64,000 nucleotides of DNA from an uncultured Bacteroidota bacterium. Lineage in GTDB: Bacteria; Bacteroidota; Bacteroidia; JABEUT01. This document shows, piece by piece, positions 62,373-64,000 of this stretch (its first letter is position 1; each line of letters opens with the position of its first letter). The notes under the pieces are model-generated. The model saw only the letters and a program-made list of their open reading frames with translations. It was not told where the DNA came from and did not search any database. The DNA lies in assembly GCA_903901055.1 (NCBI GenBank), contig CAIUPO010000072.1, positions 1 through 64,000 of the forward strand, in the 5' to 3' direction. The position numbers were made by a program, and so were the translations under genes.

Positions 62373-63080
62373 ATGAACCAGACTCAACACATTTCCTGTA
62401 TCCAATGTAACTCCAGATTCAAGTCTATCTTTAATGAAGTAGGCTCTATTGATTTGGAGCTGATGGACTCGCTAAAGTCCTGCCAAATAATTAAGAAAGG
62501 CCAAACCATTTTTGAGGAAGGCAACTATCCACACGGTTTGTACTGTGTTAATAATGGAAAAATAAAAGTAACCCAAACCGGTATTGACGGCAAGGAACAT
62601 ATTGTTCACCTCTCTAAGGATGGTGATGTGATGGGCTATCGTGCGGTGCTAAGCGGAGATAAATACTCTTGCTCAGCCGTAGCATTGGAGCAATCCTCAA
62701 TATGTTTTATCCCTACCAAGGTCTTTATTTCAATGGTAGAAAAAGACCCGAAGCTTGCTTTTAAAATCATTCACCTTTTCTCCGATGAACTGAAAACAGC
62801 TGAAAGGAAAATTACGGATATAGCCCAGAAGTCTGTAAAGGAAAGGCTGGCTCAGGGGCTGCTGCTCCTCAAGGAAAGCTATGGACTTGAAAGTGATAAC
62901 TCTACTATAAATATATTGATGACACGGGAGGATATTGCAAATATGGTAGGTACTGCACGCGAAACGGTTATCAGGCTGCTTTTTGAACTCGACAGAGAAG
63001 GAACCATTGGCCTTGTAGGTAAAAAGATAAAAATACTTGACCAAAATAAATTATTAAGACTCGCTAATATTTTCGACTAA
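62373..63080 (+). CDS. Crp/Fnr-family transcription regulator
   Basis: A 235-residue regulator. It starts with a CxxC pair (Cys9, Cys12 in SCIQCNSRF) and then a cyclic-nucleotide-binding fold (KKGQTIFEEGNYPHGLYCVNNGKIK), a long dimer helix and a winged HTH MTREDIANMVGTARETVIRLL. The TARETV recognition helix is Fnr/Crp-like and fits TGTGA half-sites. The N-terminal Cys pair hints at redox or iron-sulfur sensing, though the full Fnr cysteine set is not evident. Dyads upstream point to self-control. Confidence 0.85.
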   Translation: MNQTQHISCIQCNSRFKSIFNEVGSIDLELMDSLKSCQIIKKGQTIFEEGNYPHGLYCVNNGKIKVTQTGIDGKEHIVHLSKDGDVMGYRAVLSGDKYSCSAVALEQSSICFIPTKVFISMVEKDPKLAFKIIHLFSDELKTAERKITDIAQKSVKERLAQGLLLLKESYGLESDNSTINILMTREDIANMVGTARETVIRLLFELDREGTIGLVGKKIKILDQNKLLRLANIFD

Positions 63081-63097
63081 CCTGAATCAATATAAAG

Positions 63098-63113
63098 TGT
63101 GATGAAAGTCATA
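63098..63113. promoter_or_regulatory. TGTGA-N6-TCATA site upstream of the dioxygenase gene
   Basis: TGTGATGAAAGTCATA has one change from the consensus and the same right half as the 55415 site. It lies 67 bp before ATG 63181. Confidence 0.5.
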
Positions 63114-63180
63114 TTTCAAGGCTGAATATGTGTATAGTATTGTAAAGTTAAAATTCAACTCAAACAAATAATATTTTACA

Positions 63181-64000
63181 TGCCATTTTACAACAAAGCA
63201 GGTAACATACCAAACAAGCGCCATGTTGTCTTTCGCAAAAAAGATAATTCACTCTATCAGGAAGAATTAGTAGGCACGCAAGGCTTTTCGGGCAACTCAT
63301 CATTGGTTTACCATTTATATCCACCCACAATAGTTACTCGCATTGAAAGTTCTATTTCACTGGAACCTAAAATTGCAGTAAAAAAAGGTATGAAGGCACG
63401 AAGCTTCAAAACCTTTGATGTGGAAGGAAATCCGGACTATGTCAAAAGTCGGAAAACGCTTTTGGTGAATAATGATTTACATATTTCTATTGCTGCTCCG
63501 CAGAAATCGACGAGCTATTTTTATAAAAATGCAGATGCTGATGAATTGATTTTTATTCACAAAGGTTCGGGTTTATTGAAAACGCTTTATGGAAACATTC
63601 CCTTTGAATACGGCGACTATCTTACTATTCCAAGAGGAACAATTTACAAGATGGAATTTGATAGCGAAGACAACAAACATTTGGTAGTAGAATCATTCAG
63701 TCCTGTTACACTACCTCGCAGATATCGCAACGATTACGGTCAGTTATTGGAACATTCTCCTTTTTGTGAACGTGATTTCAAAATTCCGGCTGACCTTGAA
63801 ACCCATGATGAGCATGGAGAATTTGATGTAATGATAAAAAAGCAAGGTATACTTTATCATTATGTTTATGGCACGCATCCATTCGATGCAGTTGGCTGGG
63901 ATGGGTATCATTATCCTTATGCTTTTTCCATTCACAACTTTGAACCTATTACAGGAAGGCTGCACATGCCCCCTCCTATCCACCAGACTTTTGAAGGAAA
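63181..64000 (+). CDS. hmgA: Homogentisate 1,2-dioxygenase, 5' part cut by window end
   Basis: The frame opens at ATG 63181 and is still open at the last base (273 codons). Translation begins MPFYNKAGNIPNKRHVVFR. It has the cupin-like strands (ELIFIHKGSGLLKTLYG, FEYGDYLTIPRGTIYKMEF) and FDAVGWDGYHYPYAFSIHNF of the homogentisate dioxygenase family, which opens the homogentisate ring in tyrosine breakdown. The metal-binding C-terminal third lies beyond the window. A Crp/Fnr-type dyad is upstream. Confidence 0.8.

Overview
The window looks like a chromosomal piece of a Bacteroidota bacterium, probably of the Chitinophagales/Sphingobacteriales side. The evidence is three giant secreted adhesins with SprB repeats and type IX secretion (T9SS) type-B C-termini, many starts preceded by a TAnnTTTG-type -7 box, a caa3-like cytochrome oxidase cluster with two subunit III genes, and the usual Bacteroidota lipoprotein and YaiO-like outer-membrane families. 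TGA is used as a normal stop, including ATGA overlaps, so the standard bacterial code applies. No rRNA, tRNA, CRISPR array or prophage was seen.

Layout. 1-2.7 kb: a low-GC Gabija-type anti-phage pair (gajA/gajB) in which gajA carries one in-frame TGA and gajB has an atypical P-loop. 2.7-7.4 kb: repeats, then housekeeping genes (pyruvate dehydrogenase E1 beta, a flavin oxidoreductase, threonine aldolase, a YeiH-type transporter, a GyrI-like protein). 7.4-17.4 kb, all on the minus strand: a CHASE3-PAS hybrid kinase, an Hpt protein and a lone receiver, followed by a tightly coupled exopolysaccharide module (TPR/beta-barrel protein, membrane-anchored polysaccharide deacetylase, HEAT-repeat membrane protein, family 2 glycosyltransferase) resembling PgaA/B/C in architecture. 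17.7-29.2 kb: three tandem adhesin paralogues, with a terminator seen downstream of each. 29.4-34.3 kb: EmrB-type exporter, thioesterase and several secreted or small unknowns. 34.7-42.6 kb: the alpha-2-macroglobulin/PBP1C pair. 42.7-48.3 kb: PPK2, a DUF4010 membrane protein, a REP-associated transposase, a YwqK-like protein and an unusual SQD1-like/class V aminotransferase fusion. 48.5-55.1 kb: a NarX/NarL-type two-component system with a membrane partner, a gene with phased TCCCGTA repeats upstream, a GH18-like protein behind a hairpin leader, a GT-B enzyme and a sphingomyelinase-like phosphodiesterase. 55.2-60.8 kb: the cytochrome oxidase and heme O synthase operon. 60.8-64 kb: unknowns, a Crp/Fnr regulator and a homogentisate dioxygenase cut by the window edge.

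Two regulatory themes stand out. Five TGTGA-N6-TCACA-like dyads lie upstream of the oxidase operon, the Crp/Fnr gene and the dioxygenase gene, suggesting a local regulon. Several families of short repeats recur in the intergenic regions, and one appears to supply the whole hydrophobic core of a small protein's signal sequence.

All calls come from reading the sequence and from memory of protein families. No database search or alignment was run.
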